From Clostridiaceae bacterium (lineage in GTDB: Bacteria; Bacillota; Clostridia; Lachnospirales; Lachnospiraceae), in contig QXXC01000023.1 in NCBI GenBank assembly GCA_009911305.1, forward strand, positions 1-64,000: DNA of 64,000 nt. The letters are read 5' to 3'. Below are positions 26,729 to 33,811 of the stretch, piece after piece (positions within the stretch are counted from its first letter, which is position 1; each line of letters starts with the position of its first letter). The translations under genes and the position numbers were made by a program. The notes beneath the pieces are model-generated. The model was not told the origin of the DNA. It worked only from the letters and a program-made list of their open reading frames with translations, and did not search any database.

Positions 26729-28435
26729 TCAAAATCCTGTACTCCGATAGATTGCCCTCATTTTTTCCATAACCGCTTCATCCCCATATTCCCTGACTGC
26801 TTTTTGGTTGTACGCCTCCATCTGTTTTCTCTTTTCCGGTCCGGCGGCCAGAAGGTTTATTTTTTCCATATACTCCTGTTCCGAGCCGGCATACCATCCT
26901 CCCTTTCCCTCGCGGATCAAATCCGTATTCCCCCGTATCCGCCCCACCACACACGGCAGGCCGCTGGCCATAGCCTCCATCAGCGATACGGAAAGCCCTT
27001 CCCTGAGGGACGGGAATACAAATATGTCAGCCGCCGCATACCAGCCGCTTACATCGTGCCGGTAGCCCAGTAAATGTACATTTTTGACAACGCCAAGCTC
27101 TTTGATCAGATTTTCAAGATACTCGTGTAATTGTCCGCTGCCGGCGATCGCGTAATGAAGATCCTTCCGCCCCATTTTTGCCAGCATGCGGATAATCACT
27201 TCATGGTTTTTGTTATGATTCAGTTCGCCGACGGAAAGTAACATCGTATCATTTATCCTGCATCCAATCTCACTACGAAGCATTGCCCTGGATATCAGAG
27301 TGTTGATCCGTTTATACCCCCCCCCGGTTATTTCAGAACCGTAAATCCGCGTCATTCTCTCCATCACCAGGCTGATGTCATATCCCCGGATCCGGTTCGC
27401 ATTATACGTCCCCATTTTTTTTCGGTCCCGGGCCAGAATACGGATGAGCGCCTCCCTGATTTCACCGACACTGCATGGATTGAACAGCTCGCCGCCTTCT
27501 TTGTCAATCAGATCCGTATTTCCCCTGACTGCGCTGCACACGACGGGCATGCCGCAGGCCATGGCTTCCATCAGGGCAACCGGTAGCCCCTCCTGTAAAG
27601 AAGGGAATGCAAAAATATCGGCCGCTTCGCAAAGTTCTGATATATCGGTTCGGTAACCGATGAGTTTTACCCTGTCCTCAAGACCCAGATCATAAATAAC
27701 CCTGTCTAAATGCATTTCCAGATCTCCCTGCCCGGCGAACGTTACATATACGTCCGGAATATCGGAAACCGCACGTATCAATGCCTCCTGGTTCTTTCGC
27801 GCGCTCAGCTCCCCAACTGTTAAAATCCATACCGCTTTGGACGGCACATCCAATTCCGCTCTTTTCTTCTGCCGATCCACACAGCAGGCCCCGAATTTCT
27901 CCAAGTCCACACCCACCCCCGGCACATATTCCACCTTCCCAGCATGCATATGTTTCCCCGCAAATTCGTAATCTTCTTTATTTATGGTAATCAGGATGTC
28001 AGTCCAAAAGGAACAGAGCCACTCAGCCGGAAAATAAACAAGCCAGTTCATCAGGGGCGCGCCCCTGTAAAAATGAAAGCCATGCGCCGTATAAATCACC
28101 TTCGTCCCCTGTCTGCGGGCGCTTTTCGCCGCTATCCTGGCCAGTATTCCCCCCACTGGCGTATGGCAGTGGATGATGTCATACCCGCCGTCCTTCAAAA
28201 TATCTTTAAGTATCCGGTATGCTCTGACATTTTCCGGGCTGAACGGGGATCTGGAGAAAGGAATGTCATAATATGTATCACAGCAGGGGATCCTGCAATC
28301 CTCCGGATTCTCATAATCATTGCGCGCGGCAACCGCTGTCTTCCATCCCATTCCCTGAAACAGTCTCAGGTATGGAATATGGAACTCCATAATATGCAGT
28401 TTTACAACCGTCGCCACAAAAATCACTTTTTTCAT
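26729..28435 (-). CDS. Double-domain family 4 glycosyltransferase joined across a G9 tract
   Basis: A 568-residue protein in which residues 1-370 form a complete GT4 enzyme (PFSRSPFSPENVRAYRILK, IIHCHTPVGGILARIAA, YTAHGFHFYRG, PSLQEGLPVALMEAMACGMP). After three glycines a second, partial GT4 follows, about 195 residues. It has only the C-terminal nucleotide-sugar domain (LLSVGELNHNKNHEVIIRML, PSLREGLSVSLMEAMASGLP). The two E-x7-E halves are clearly paralogous. The linker is the G9 run: with eight or ten G the protein ends within about ten residues and is an ordinary ~375-residue GT4. The fusion probably arose by deletion between tandem paralogs. The first domain resembles Bacillus EpsD/PglA-type enzymes. 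Confidence 0.8.
   Translation of the reverse strand: MKKVIFVATVVKLHIMEFHIPYLRLFQGMGWKTAVAARNDYENPEDCRIPCCDTYYDIPFSRSPFSPENVRAYRILKDILKDGGYDIIHCHTPVGGILARIAAKSARRQGTKVIYTAHGFHFYRGAPLMNWLVYFPAEWLCSFWTDILITINKEDYEFAGKHMHAGKVEYVPGVGVDLEKFGACCVDRQKKRAELDVPSKAVWILTVGELSARKNQEALIRAVSDIPDVYVTFAGQGDLEMHLDRVIYDLGLEDRVKLIGYRTDISELCEAADIFAFPSLQEGLPVALMEAMACGMPVVCSAVRGNTDLIDKEGGELFNPCSVGEIREALIRILARDRKKMGTYNANRIRGYDISLVMERMTRIYGSEITGGGYKRINTLISRAMLRSEIGCRINDTMLLSVGELNHNKNHEVIIRMLAKMGRKDLHYAIAGSGQLHEYLENLIKELGVVKNVHLLGYRHDVSGWYAAADIFVFPSLREGLSVSLMEAMASGLPCVVGRIRGNTDLIREGKGGWYAGSEQEYMEKINLLAAGPEKRKQMEAYNQKAVREYGDEAVMEKMRAIYRSTGF
27317..27325 (-). repeat. G9 homopolymer tract inside the double GT4 gene
   Basis: Nine consecutive C on the plus strand, read as Gly-Gly-Gly between the two GT4 parts. 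It is the longest G/C homopolymer I noticed in the window. The following bases TATAAACGG resemble those after the G7 tract (TATAAACCGG). Confidence 0.8.
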
Positions 28436-28445
28436 TTCCCGCGCC

Positions 28446-29852
28446 TCATCCTGTCTTTTCTTTATAAGAAGCCAATGAATTCTTTACCCTGCCTTCCTCT
28501 CCCGTTGCCGCAATCTGTCCTTCCCCAACTCCTTCCGTGCTCTCCTTCATAAATAAAATCTGTACGGTCCGGAACATAATCTCAAAATCCTGTTTCAGAC
28601 TGTAATTCTGGATATACATCAAATCCAGCCTCAGTTTGTCATATGCTGTCGTATTATATTTCCCATACACCTGCGCATATCCGGTCAGCCCTGCCTTTAC
28701 CTTCAAACGGTACATAAACTCCGGAATCCGGTCTTCATACTTTTCTGCAAGCTCCGGCCGTTCCGGCCTTGGCCCAACAATGCTCATATCTCCTTTTAAA
28801 ATATTAAATAGCTGCGGCAGCTCGTCCAAGCGGAGCGCCCGTATGACCCCTCCGGTCTTTGTTATCCTCTCATCCCTCTCCCCAGCCAGCCTCGCTATAC
28901 CGTCTTTTTCCGCATCCTCCCGCATACTGCGGAATTTATACACGAAAAATTCCTTTCCTCCCTGTGTCAGCCTTTTTTGCCTGTAAAACACGCTTCCGCC
29001 GTCCTCCGCCCTGATACACAAGGCAACCGCGCCCATAATAGGCAAGGCCGGCAGCAGCGCAATGCCTGAAAACAGGATGTCAATCATCCGCTTTACAAGC
29101 TTTTGCTCAAACGTCAGCCCAACATTCCTGGACAAAAGGATCGGGGTGTCAAACAAGTGCTGGCTTTCCGCGCTGCGGATTAAAATATCCGATATCTTCG
29201 GGCTTGTATACGTCCTGACTGACTTCTCATAGCAGTATTTCAGAATCTTATTCCGAAACGGCGTCGGGATATCCCCGATCACCACGCCTTCATACCGGCT
29301 GATTTTTTCCGCAATCCGCTCCATCCCCTCTGAGATATGTATAGTTTCGCAAATGACAAACCGGTCCGCCCGGCTGTGGAATTTCCCTGCCAGACCCGTA
29401 TTCGGGCGATCCCCGTAAACCATCAGGACCCGCCTCGGCGGATAAGCCCGCAGGTAACAGCCCGTGCTCCACATTCCCCACGCGCAGGCAAATACACACT
29501 GCGCCAGAAGCATCAGAAGCAGCGGCCAGAATACCTGAAACTTTTTTGTCAGCAGGGTAATCACCACATACATCATTGCATTTGCAAAAAGAAGGCTTAA
29601 TCCCTGTGAGTAAATCAGATGGAACGCCTTTAAAGCCCCTATTTTCCATCCGCTGTACATATGGGCAAAGAGAACCAGAAACAGGACATAAAAGGCCGCC
29701 ATCAGCCAGTTCCCTTTTCTCTGGAAGGGCTTTTCCATCAGGCCGCTGTAGCGACTCATCCACACGTAGTAAAACATCCCTGTCTCTGCCGCCAGAAAAA
29801 ACACGGACAGCAGGAACCGGAGCATCCGTTTGTACTGTTCCCTTTTTTGCAT
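28446..29852 (-). CDS. Polyprenyl-phosphate glycosyl-1-phosphate transferase (initiating sugar transferase)
   Basis: About 468 residues with the WbaP/CpsE-type plan: four or five N-terminal membrane spans, a central CoA-binding-like region (VLMVYGDRPNTG), and from about residue 260 the bacterial sugar transferase domain (KRMIDILFSGIALLP, YKFRSMREDAEKDG, RALRLDELPQLFNILKGDMS, GPRPERPEL, KAGLTGYAQVYGKYNT). It starts repeat-unit synthesis by moving a sugar-1-phosphate to undecaprenyl phosphate. The start at 29852 is favoured since GGCAGGAG lies 9 bases upstream. It is the first structural gene after the regulatory ORFs and is preceded by a 19 bp minisatellite. Confidence 0.9.
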   Translation of the reverse strand: MQKREQYKRMLRFLLSVFFLAAETGMFYYVWMSRYSGLMEKPFQRKGNWLMAAFYVLFLVLFAHMYSGWKIGALKAFHLIYSQGLSLLFANAMMYVVITLLTKKFQVFWPLLLMLLAQCVFACAWGMWSTGCYLRAYPPRRVLMVYGDRPNTGLAGKFHSRADRFVICETIHISEGMERIAEKISRYEGVVIGDIPTPFRNKILKYCYEKSVRTYTSPKISDILIRSAESQHLFDTPILLSRNVGLTFEQKLVKRMIDILFSGIALLPALPIMGAVALCIRAEDGGSVFYRQKRLTQGGKEFFVYKFRSMREDAEKDGIARLAGERDERITKTGGVIRALRLDELPQLFNILKGDMSIVGPRPERPELAEKYEDRIPEFMYRLKVKAGLTGYAQVYGKYNTTAYDKLRLDLMYIQNYSLKQDFEIMFRTVQILFMKESTEGVGEGQIAATGEEGRVKNSLASYKEKTG

Positions 29853-29917
29853 TTGTAACCACTCCTGCCTTTTCATTGTCTGCCGTTTCCATCATTTCCC
29901 GAAAATTCCGTCATTTC

Positions 29918-30056
29918 CGCTGATTTCTGCTGCTTTCACTGATTCTCACTGTTTTCACTGATTTCTGCTGCTTTCACTGATTCTTGCTATTTTCACTGAT
30001 CCCCGCAACCTTCACTGATTCTCGCTGCTTTCACTAATTTCCGCAGCCTTCACTAA
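29918..30056. repeat. 19 bp tandem repeat (about seven units)
   Basis: Units such as TTCACTGATTCTCGCTGCT recur head to tail with a strict 19-base period and a few substitutions per unit. 19 is not a multiple of three and all frames are interrupted, so this is not a repeat protein. It fills the gap between the zinc-ribbon ORF and the sugar transferase gene, and its transcript lies in the 5' region of the first structural gene. Confidence 0.75.
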
Positions 30057-30081
30057 TTCCTGAAACCTGCGCTGCTTCCAG

Positions 30082-30309
30082 CTAAAAATATAATTTCCCG
30101 TAACAGGATTTACAGAGCTGCCCGGCCCCTTCCATATAAAAACGCCTCTGGCTGATATCCAGCCCCGCCGGAATGTCGGTTTCTTTTTTGCACAGGACAC
30201 AGTCCTCATACCCATGGGGGGGATTCCCACTTGGGATCTCCCCGCCCCCGCCGGACCGTCCCTTTGCCGCCGGCATCTGTATCCGCTCCCTTTTCCTGCC
30301 CATCTTCAT
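30082..30309 (-). CDS. Small zinc-ribbon-like protein
   Basis: A 75-residue ORF whose ATG overlaps the stop of the NusG-like gene (ATGA), with a basic start (MGRKRERIQM), a glycine-rich linker and a C-terminal half with two CxxC pairs: CVLC and CKSC, 34 residues apart in sequence start to start. This suggests a zinc-binding ribbon. No named family is recognised. A C7 run (30216-30222) lies in the linker, so slippage could change the downstream frame and remove the zinc motif. Its position between the antiterminator genes and the structural genes suggests a regulatory role. Confidence 0.5.
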   Translation of the reverse strand: MKMGRKRERIQMPAAKGRSGGGGEIPSGNPPHGYEDCVLCKKETDIPAGLDISQRRFYMEGAGQLCKSCYGKLYF

Positions 30310-30827
30310 CGCTGTCTGTCTCCCTCCAGGCGGATCCCGATGGGAACCCGCCTCATTTCCCCCAAAAACGGGATCTCTATCACAACCACCCGCTTCCGCA
30401 GCCTTTTTTTCACAATTCTGCTCAGGTTGCTTCTGAGTACACCCTCCGCCTCTTCTATCTCCCCCGCCTCATTCACCCTCACCAAAACCCGCCGGATCAC
30501 ATACTCCGGATCCGGGCCAATCAAATCTCTCAGGAACCGTTCTTCCTCCCTGTCCACGGTCCAGAATGATTCTTCGCTGCGCAGCAGCTTTGTCAGCTTC
30601 GGGACACGCTTCAGCTCATAAAAAAATGCCTCCGGCGCGTCGGTTTCGATAAAGACATAGGATGGAAACAGCGGCTCTGTGTGAATCTTAAGCTCCCCGC
30701 CCAGCCTCCATACGCATTCATGCCGGATCACAAAACACCGGCGATAGCTGCGTTCCATCAGCATTTTGCGGATCACGCCCGCTGTCTCCATCTCTTTTCC
30801 GGCGCTGGTCTGAATCACATACCACAT
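30306..30827 (-). CDS. loaP: NusG-family antiterminator, LoaP-like
   Basis: A 173-residue specialised NusG paralog. The NGN domain starts MWYVIQTSAGKEMETA and includes FPSYVFIETDAPEAFF. The C-terminal KOW-type domain runs near LSRIVKKRLRKRVVVIEIPF with LGEMRRVPIGIRL. LoaP proteins bind nascent RNA and RNA polymerase to allow transcription through terminators of long operons and are often the first genes of polysaccharide or polyketide clusters in Firmicutes. The ATG has AGGAG at the right distance. It follows a similar gene by a 284-base gap. The arrangement implies that the 30 kb operon downstream depends on antitermination. Confidence 0.8.
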   Translation of the reverse strand: MWYVIQTSAGKEMETAGVIRKMLMERSYRRCFVIRHECVWRLGGELKIHTEPLFPSYVFIETDAPEAFFYELKRVPKLTKLLRSEESFWTVDREEERFLRDLIGPDPEYVIRRVLVRVNEAGEIEEAEGVLRSNLSRIVKKRLRKRVVVIEIPFLGEMRRVPIGIRLEGDRQR

Positions 30828-31111
30828 CCTGTCTGTCTCCTGTCTCAGTCCCGGGACTGCCGCAAAGCGCAGCCTGCCGAGAGCGTAAATGGCAGGCTTC
30901 GCCCTTCCGGCGCGGATATACCGGTTCCGCCCCGGAGCGCAGGCAGCCTGCCGCCCCTTTACAAAAGGCGCCAGCCTGCTTTGCTTTATGATCCATCATT
31001 TTGCGGCCCATGGCATAAACCACAGGCCGCTGTCCTGATTTGTTTTTTGCGGCATCCCGTTTGCGGCCTTAATTCGCGGCCCTGCCTTCCCCGAAACAAA
31101 ACGGTTTCCTT
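30828..31111 (-). other. 284 bp gap between the two NusG-like genes
   Basis: A G+C-rich minus-strand leader with several short inverted GC motifs (for example GCAGGCTGCCTGC) and repeated GCGGCC and GCGGCA words, but no credible ORF or clear intrinsic terminator. It would be the natural place for an RNA element recognised by the first NusG-like protein. This is speculative. Confidence 0.3.
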
Positions 31112-31669
31112 TTATACCGCCGTCCTGCCGGAGCGGCCGCCCCCATATACGCCGGACATCAGAGGATCTTTCTCCAGCGTCACGCCAAACAGCACCGGCT
31201 GAACCCGCCCAAACAGCTCCACCTTTGCCAGCGCAAACCGTTTATGGAGGTTCAGCCTGATGATCCGGTTTACATAGCCGCTTAAAATCCCATCTGCCCG
31301 GATAATCCGGTTCTCCCTGTCAAGCGTCAGTCTCGTCACCCCCATCGGCCGTTCCAGATCCCTGCCGCATACGTCCTTTAAAAACGTCAAATCTGCGGGC
31401 TCCACGGGAGCGACGGACGGAAACTGCGGGAAATCCCGGGAGCGTTTCAGCTCCTTATCAAGCGCCCCGGGATCAGACGCCCTGACAAACACATACCCCG
31501 GAAACAGCACACCCTCCAGAAAGCGCAGCGCCCCGCCGGAGCGGAATACCTTTATTTTCCTGAGAACCCGGCACTCCTTAAAGAGGCCGGGCGTTACGGC
31601 CCGCCTGATAAGATCAGCGGCCTCCTGTTCCTTTCCCGGAACGGTCTTTAACACATACCATTGCTCCAT
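31112..31669 (-). CDS. NusG-family antiterminator paralog, first gene of the polysaccharide operon
   Basis: A 185-residue protein with an NGN domain (MEQWYVLKTVPGKEQEAADL, LFPGYVFVRASDPGALDKEL) and a KOW-like domain (ADGILSGYVNRIIRLNLHKR, AKVELFGRVQPVLFGV). It is a distant paralog of the next gene. The start at 31669 is used because MxxWYVLKT is the conserved NusG/LoaP opening and AGAGG lies 8 bases upstream. The open frame extends further only through the inverted repeat. The start codon lies 36 bases from an apparent invertible promoter segment, so its expression, and through antitermination that of the whole locus, should depend on segment orientation. Confidence 0.8.
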   Translation of the reverse strand: MEQWYVLKTVPGKEQEAADLIRRAVTPGLFKECRVLRKIKVFRSGGALRFLEGVLFPGYVFVRASDPGALDKELKRSRDFPQFPSVAPVEPADLTFLKDVCGRDLERPMGVTRLTLDRENRIIRADGILSGYVNRIIRLNLHKRFALAKVELFGRVQPVLFGVTLEKDPLMSGVYGGGRSGRTAV

Positions 31670-31705
31670 CTCACATACCTCTTCTGGCGTCACCGCCATC
31701 TGTGG

Positions 31706-31912
31706 ATTTCGTAGAATATCTAAATCTACGAAATCCGGCATGTGAAAACTTTTTATGAAATCTGATTGTTTTGTCTGGAAAATGAATTTAAGAAATCTAT
31801 AAAGATATTGATTGAAATATTTAAACATTTCTGATAGAAAATCCCATTGAAATAACGGAAGAAGCGTAGTATAATGAAGGAAAATTTCTTAGATTTAGAT
31901 ATTCTACGAAAT
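31706..31912. promoter_or_regulatory. Putative invertible promoter segment, currently in the OFF orientation
   Basis: Two 29 bp inverted repeats (31706-31734 and 31884-31912) are 28/29 identical in opposite orientation. Each consists of a 10 bp arm (ATTTCGTAGA), a 9 bp spacer (ATATCTAAA) and the inverted arm (TCTACGAAAT), which is the layout of tyrosine-recombinase crossover sites. Both spacers are the same and asymmetric, so recombination would invert the ~150 bp between them. Inside lies a strong plus-strand promoter directed at the dihydrofolate-reductase-like gene. After inversion its -10 would fall near 31743-31748 on the minus strand, starting a transcript about 67 bases before the NusG-like start codon. 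No recombinase gene is adjacent. Confidence 0.8.
31847..31875 (+). promoter_or_regulatory. Near-consensus sigma-A promoter within the invertible segment
   Basis: TTGAAA (31847-31852), a 17-base spacer and TATAAT (31870-31875). The predicted transcript starts near 31882 inside the right inverted repeat and runs rightwards. Confidence 0.8.
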
Positions 31913-32003
31913 TCGGCTGATAATATCTGTATTCTGTCCCCCTTCGCCTGTTTCCCGGCTTTGTTTTCATTCAGTCACCCCTGGACAGGAATATTCCAAA
32001 TCA

Positions 32004-32046
32004 AAAAGGCATCCGAACCGTTTTTACAGCCCGAATGCCTGAAGAT
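32004..32046 (-). terminator. Rho-independent terminator (minus strand)
   Basis: On the minus strand AGGCATTCG pairs with CGGATGCCT (one mismatch) and is followed by TTTTTGATTT. It would stop antisense or araC read-through before the invertible segment, insulating the switch. Confidence 0.5.
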
Positions 32047-32109
32047 AGAATTAAGATTATTAACGTGCCCGGATACAGCGCGCCATCTTCTGAAAGGAAA
32101 GGTACAGAC

Positions 32110-32712
32110 ATGAGAACTATCGTTTTATTCATCGCCATGAGCCTTGACGGATATATCGCGGATCCCGCAGGCGGCGTGGACTGGCTGAGCGGCCAGGACG
32201 ACAGCGCGGAGGATGCCGGTCCCTACCCGGCGTTTATCCGGGGTGTGGACACCATCATTATGGGGTATCATACCTGGAACCAGATCACAACCGAGCTGTC
32301 CCCGGGAGAATGGATTTATCCCGGGCAGAAAAGCTATGTCATCACGCATAAAGCGCTCCCTTCTTCGGAAACGGTTACATTCACTTCCGAGGATCCCTGC
32401 AGCCTGGTCCGCAGGTTAGCCGGAGAGGACGGCAAAGCGATCTGGATCTGCGGCGGGGCTGAGATCATCCGGCAGCTTATGAAGGAACATATGATTAACC
32501 GGTACCACATCTCCGTTATTCCAACCATCCTTGGAAACGGAATCCGCCTTTTCAGCCCCATGGAGCGCGAAGTAAAGCTGCGCCTCATACGCACGCAGAC
32601 CTGGAATGGCATAACGGATCTGATTTATGAGCCTCGCTTCTCCCCGCAGCCATCATTTCTTTCCGGTACTCCCTTGGCGTCATATGGCAAAACTGCCGGA
32701 AGACGCGGTTAA
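32110..32712 (+). CDS. Dihydrofolate reductase-like (RibD C-terminal domain) protein
   Basis: A 200-residue protein of the RibD C-terminal/dihydrofolate-reductase-like family: IVLFIAMSLDGYIADPAGGV, TIIMGYHTWNQI, KSYVITHKALP and ICGGAEIIRQLMKE with the NADPH-binding G-G. Family members are NADPH-dependent reductases, often of unknown substrate. The start at 32110 follows GAAAGGAAAGG. The last ~35 residues (from YEPRFSP) are antisense to the araC gene and may not be conserved. The only clear promoter upstream is the one in the invertible segment, so this gene may be expressed when the polysaccharide locus is off. Confidence 0.75.
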   Translation: MRTIVLFIAMSLDGYIADPAGGVDWLSGQDDSAEDAGPYPAFIRGVDTIIMGYHTWNQITTELSPGEWIYPGQKSYVITHKALPSSETVTFTSEDPCSLVRRLAGEDGKAIWICGGAEIIRQLMKEHMINRYHISVIPTILGNGIRLFSPMEREVKLRLIRTQTWNGITDLIYEPRFSPQPSFLSGTPLASYGKTAGRRG

Positions 32713-33433
32713 ACGTCCGCTGGCTCTCAAACCCGGCTTCCATGCATACCTCCGTAACCGGCCGGTCCGTATGCATCAGCAGCGAACAGGCATAGTCCAG
32801 CCGCGTCTCATTCAGATATTGATTGAAATTCCGGTGAAAGGTTCCTGAAAACACCCGGGACAGGACGTAGCTGCCGACGCCCAGCGCCCTGGCCATCTTC
32901 GGCAGTGTAACCGTTTCCCGGAAATGCTCTGAAATATAGCAGACGCACCGATACACGATATCCCCGTCCTCCTGCCCGTTCTCGTCGGCCAGCTCCAGAC
33001 GCGTCATGGCCTTTGCGAACAGGATCTGCACATAAGCCTGTCTGGCCACCTGCTCCTCTTTTGTGCTCTCAAACAGGCGGTACACGGCATTAACGATATC
33101 CGCCGGCACGTCTTCCCTCCGGATCACGGGAATCCTTGGCGAGCGCTGCTGCCATTCATTTCCGAACGGGCTCAGCATAGATGCCGGGGCGAGCAGATAG
33201 AATGCCCGGCCGCCCGGCCCGCCAAACGCCTGATAGTGATGGATCCGGTTGGGAAACACCACGCCGAAATCTCCTGCCTCCATATGGTACAGCTCCCGGC
33301 CCACGCCGAGCTCCAGCGTCTCCTTTTCCACATAGACAAACTCAACTGCCTGGTGCAGATGGGGCGAAATATGGCCCGGGGCCTTGTCAAGCAGCGTCAG
33401 CTCGCGGCCCGCCGCCTCATAAAGTGGGTACAT
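32585..33433 (-). CDS. AraC-family transcriptional regulator
   Basis: A 282-residue regulator with an N-terminal cupin sensor (PGHISPHLHQAVEFVYVEKE, GDFGVVFPNRIHHYQ) and two C-terminal HTH units (LPKMARALGVGSYVLSRVFS, VTEVCMEAGFESQRTFNRVF, MTPREYRKEM). It is convergent with and overlaps the 3' end of the reductase gene by 128 bases. A GAAAGGAG site precedes the ATG. The ligand is probably a sugar, as for most cupin-AraC proteins, but the target is not evident. Confidence 0.85.
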   Translation of the reverse strand: MYPLYEAAGRELTLLDKAPGHISPHLHQAVEFVYVEKETLELGVGRELYHMEAGDFGVVFPNRIHHYQAFGGPGGRAFYLLAPASMLSPFGNEWQQRSPRIPVIRREDVPADIVNAVYRLFESTKEEQVARQAYVQILFAKAMTRLELADENGQEDGDIVYRCVCYISEHFRETVTLPKMARALGVGSYVLSRVFSGTFHRNFNQYLNETRLDYACSLLMHTDRPVTEVCMEAGFESQRTFNRVFRQFCHMTPREYRKEMMAAGRSEAHKSDPLCHSRSACV

Positions 33434-33637
33434 CCGGATTCTCCTTTCTCAAGTCAATACTCGCTCAACTGCGGCCAAAGCCCATGCGGCGCACCCGGCC
33501 CGCGGCCCGCGGAAACCACCCTCAGGCCAGCTATTTTACCGCGCAAAAACTGTCTGCTTTTTCCTTCCATCTGGCGCGTAATCCGCTCTGATATGATGTA
33601 AAATAGCCTCATCCGATACAGAAAGGAGGCTTACACC

Positions 33638-33715
33638 ATGAACCGTATCAAAACCTTTATAAATGACCTGATGGACTTCTACGCAGACTACTTTCATCAC
33701 ATATACCATGCATAA
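33638..33715 (+). CDS. 25-residue micro-ORF with strong RBS and own terminator
   Basis: GAAAGGAGG lies 8 bases before an ATG that opens MNRIKTFINDLMDFYADYFH and ends HIYHA, then TAA. A GC-rich hairpin with a T6 tail follows within 25 bases. Such an isolated unit resembles a small peptide gene, but no family is recognised. The sequence is amphipathic, rich in Tyr, Phe and His, and lacks a membrane span. There is no other gene in the 204 bases upstream of it. Confidence 0.45.
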   Translation: MNRIKTFINDLMDFYADYFHHIYHA

Positions 33716-33736
33716 CCGGACATCCCGGGCCGGATA

Positions 33737-33776
33737 TACGGGCAGGCCGGGCAGGCCCGCCCGGCCCGTTTTTTCC
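33737..33776 (+). terminator. GC-rich rho-independent terminator
   Basis: CGGGCAGGCCGGGC pairs imperfectly with GCCCGGCCCG and is followed by TTTTTT. It ends the micro-ORF transcript and may also face the end of the symporter gene. Confidence 0.65.
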
Positions 33777-33811
33777 GGAAGATGTTTCAGACATGGAACG
33801 CGCCCTCAGCG

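Noticed and set aside
27944..28552. Plus-strand ORF of 202 codons
   Set aside because: Antisense shadow of the double GT4 gene.
29918..30056. CRISPR array
   Set aside because: The units are contiguous 19 bp tandem repeats without spacers and no cas genes are present.
31670..31828. N-terminal extension of the first NusG-like ORF through the inverted repeat
   Set aside because: The frame is open to 31828, but the extension is translated from the repeat and segment DNA, lacks NusG similarity, and the conserved opening with a ribosome binding site is at 31669. Interestingly, both repeat copies encode D-L-D-I-L-R-N in their outward frames, so an N-terminus swap was considered; the ATG on the other side overlaps the -10 box and cannot be in the transcript.
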